Assembly: GCF_019331675.1 (NCBI RefSeq)
Contig: NZ_JAHBBJ010000014.1
Coordinates: 1-64,000, forward strand
Source of the DNA: Bifidobacterium miconisargentati
GTDB taxonomy: Bacteria; Actinomycetota; Actinomycetes; Actinomycetales; Bifidobacteriaceae
Length of the DNA stretch: 64,000 nt
Direction of reading: 5' to 3'
Numbering within the stretch: position 1 is the first letter of the stretch; the number at the start of each line of letters is the position of its first letter. A program made the position numbers and the translations under genes. This document shows, piece by piece, positions 63,601 through 64,000 of this stretch. The notes under the pieces were generated by a model that was not told where the DNA came from, did not search any database, and worked only from the letters and a program-made list of their open reading frames with translations.

Positions 63601-64000
63601 GCTGGGCGGTTCGGAAGTCAGCGACGAAAACCGGGCAGCCTGGTATCAGGCCCGCCGCGACCTGGTGGGAACCGGTCTCGCGGAGATCAGAAGCGACTCG
63701 ATGGGCGATTTCCTCCTCATCAAGGCCACGCTTAACGCCGATGGCAGCGTGACGGGAGCGAACGGATGGCGGCTCGGATCCGGCAGCTTCCGGGGTGAGA
63801 ACCTGACATTCGCCGATGGCACATCCGCGGCCATGCCCTCCAACGTGGTGTTCAACGAGACCGTCGTGAACCAGCTCGGTCTTGGCAGGGACGGGTACGT
63901 GCTCGGATTCGGCTTGGGCGGCAACGTGGCGATCGTGGCCCCGCTGGACGATTCGGCGTCCGAAACACAGGACAATCTGAATTCCGATGACGACGAAGCC
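60680..64000 (+). CDS. Fused DUF58-transglutaminase-type (TgpA-like) membrane protein, 3' end beyond window
   Basis: One frame stays open for 1107 codons from ATG 60680 to the window end. Residues 1-90 have two membrane helices. A DUF58 domain follows (RAYAPGDPLKLISWRHTAHR; ESSRDVRTTALLVLNTGD). From about residue 430 come at least six more helices (LPGVTGALALLAFFGVALKG; VALPVAALAADYALVGHLAP), then the extracytoplasmic pre-transglutaminase region (YLRLTTLDNFDGDTWGYDRE). In most actinobacteria DUF58 and TgpA are separate genes. The catalytic Cys-His-Asp would lie beyond the window. It starts 3 bases after moxR stops, so they are co-translated; GTG 60674 is also possible. Confidence 0.83.
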   Translation, partial: MALHRKQRGAAAPKNAPAGGGTSSEGRRRIRSHGMRRMIRHGLIRPTWGGLVLLVAAGGCCFGGLLLDERTLMDVTIALAVVFVCALAAVILQWFGVIAIGDPKLTRQIEQRDSHGNTVARVVGELPERRGWYVTVSTVVRWKSPLGLIAARKVVPDDGQTLVLPAVDEQGASGTSAVDKRHVGSSQSEHSGGVRAYAPGDPLKLISWRHTAHRGELMTRESSRDVRTTALLVLNTGDVTGERLDAEVAALLPWARASQNAGRAERLIVTDGVQTFEGLDGVERFLAAVQPDAASAIPVASTDTAASAAPENGKHRTGREKEPDPGMPSASMRAAAIARTAMSGQGPVRVMVCDAADGQELAAALRRTPVADRLTVLAPAVQKPAAEPTYQRIVIQETSSVGRRIRTGADGAGRKTDLAPADGGSVRSPRLTQRLLPGVTGALALLAFFGVALKGLSGLIAPDGAWMWFAGALLGVAALEISAANAVSDCLSGAQRKPRGGKARPDRFRGASAAKPTAEPVSAPTPRATTHPVLRFAAYTVLTLVATAILAVVRFRVLAADALERIAEEEASQAAQQSAASGLVTGFASRWRVFTTMVEAGFDQLNLQLPPLKVSAYSDLFLILVVAALAIAIRLILAFRPLIPVMVALPVAALAADYALVGHLAPLWAIGLTVAALPFALAAARPRRLHPVLRLNGATTAEQQTKQSKRLRPNRLGAGAGSVTRGLAGGRANDGTPAIVLAATPLLAAALAVAITLPLTGPAAALAYRVPLSIGEGGGMFTSNTVNPMIDLKRNIAAGSDTTVLTYRAYKRLYLRLTTLDNFDGDTWGYDREFALDAGLYGSGIQLGRNSEDELSSYDRMIMNPLGAYMSALGYTGYDVATTNSNTLEQFMVSANIRIDTLKSRFLPVPGNVTYMENGPGSDWLLYQDGTVYNRSNGTSSDLEYGVDGNAITPITSSSGFSQLSLITSAQDDLLGGSEVSDENRAAWYQARRDLVGTGLAEIRSDSMGDFLLIKATLNADGSVTGANGWRLGSGSFRGENLTFADGTSAAMPSNVVFNETVVNQLGLGRDGYVLGFGLGGNVAIVAPLDDSASETQDNLNSDDDEA

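Overview
The window comes from a high-GC Gram-positive bacterium, almost certainly a Bifidobacterium. Supporting signs are the Ala/Ser-rich enzyme insertions, the many candidate leaderless starts, a CIRCE-controlled groES without groEL beside it, an actinobacterial-type PhoR/PhoP-Pst locus with 11-nt direct-repeat Pho boxes, the DAHP synthase pair, a DivIVA/Scy-like coiled-coil protein, and many copies of the GGCTCCCC...GAGGGGAG intergenic repeat. I cannot settle the species from sequence alone.

Layout. 0-6 kb: a frameshifted MFS pump with its TetR regulator, two paralogous DUF2974-type hydrolases on either side of ogt, and an FMN reductase divergent from a small GntR regulator. 6.3-6.7 kb: tRNA-Gly(GCC), tRNA-Val(GAC), tRNA-Val(CAC). 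6.9-19 kb: transport and accessory genes (lipase-like protein, HAD hydrolase, a 124-bp MITE, amino-acid permease plus LysE-type exporter, a DinJ-like/MazF-like toxin-antitoxin pair, UMF1-type MFS, a PfkB-family protein lacking the catalytic Asp, and a LysE exporter divergent from a MocR regulator). 19-32 kb: housekeeping genes (rpmB, recG, rsmD, trmD, a U32/TrhP protein, pgeF, ispD, pcp, a coiled-coil protein, pepC). 32-35.5 kb: two tandem DAHP synthases and mtnN. 35.8-44.1 kb: an MHS transporter and the phosphate locus phoR-phoP-pstS-pstC-pstA-pstB. 44.6-47.6 kb: a purine permease bracketed by 63-bp repeats, and an alpha/beta hydrolase. 48-54.7 kb: rplJ-rplL, then an FHA protein, a 1241-aa helicase-nuclease relative whose catalytic motifs all appear lost, and a small basic protein. 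54.9-64 kb: a SAF/CpaB-like protein, FmdB, FthC, a GNAT, an Ala-rich membrane protein, CIRCE-groES, MoxR and a fused DUF58-transglutaminase-type protein that runs off the window.

Most worth a second look: (1) the FHA/pseudo-helicase/66-aa operon, which could be a phospho-regulated scaffold built from an inactivated conflict-type helicase; (2) intergenic dyad-repeat arrays, including 63-bp units shared by both flanks of the purine permease gene and a 19-bp array between rsmD and trmD; (3) a set of hairpin repeats whose stems covary, some carrying an AAGCAAACAG...CTGTTTGTAGGC module; (4) at least 13 genes with a TANNNT-like hexamer 6-8 nt before the start codon, which suggests leaderless transcripts; (5) three genes whose last codons are copied in inverted orientation across the stop codon.
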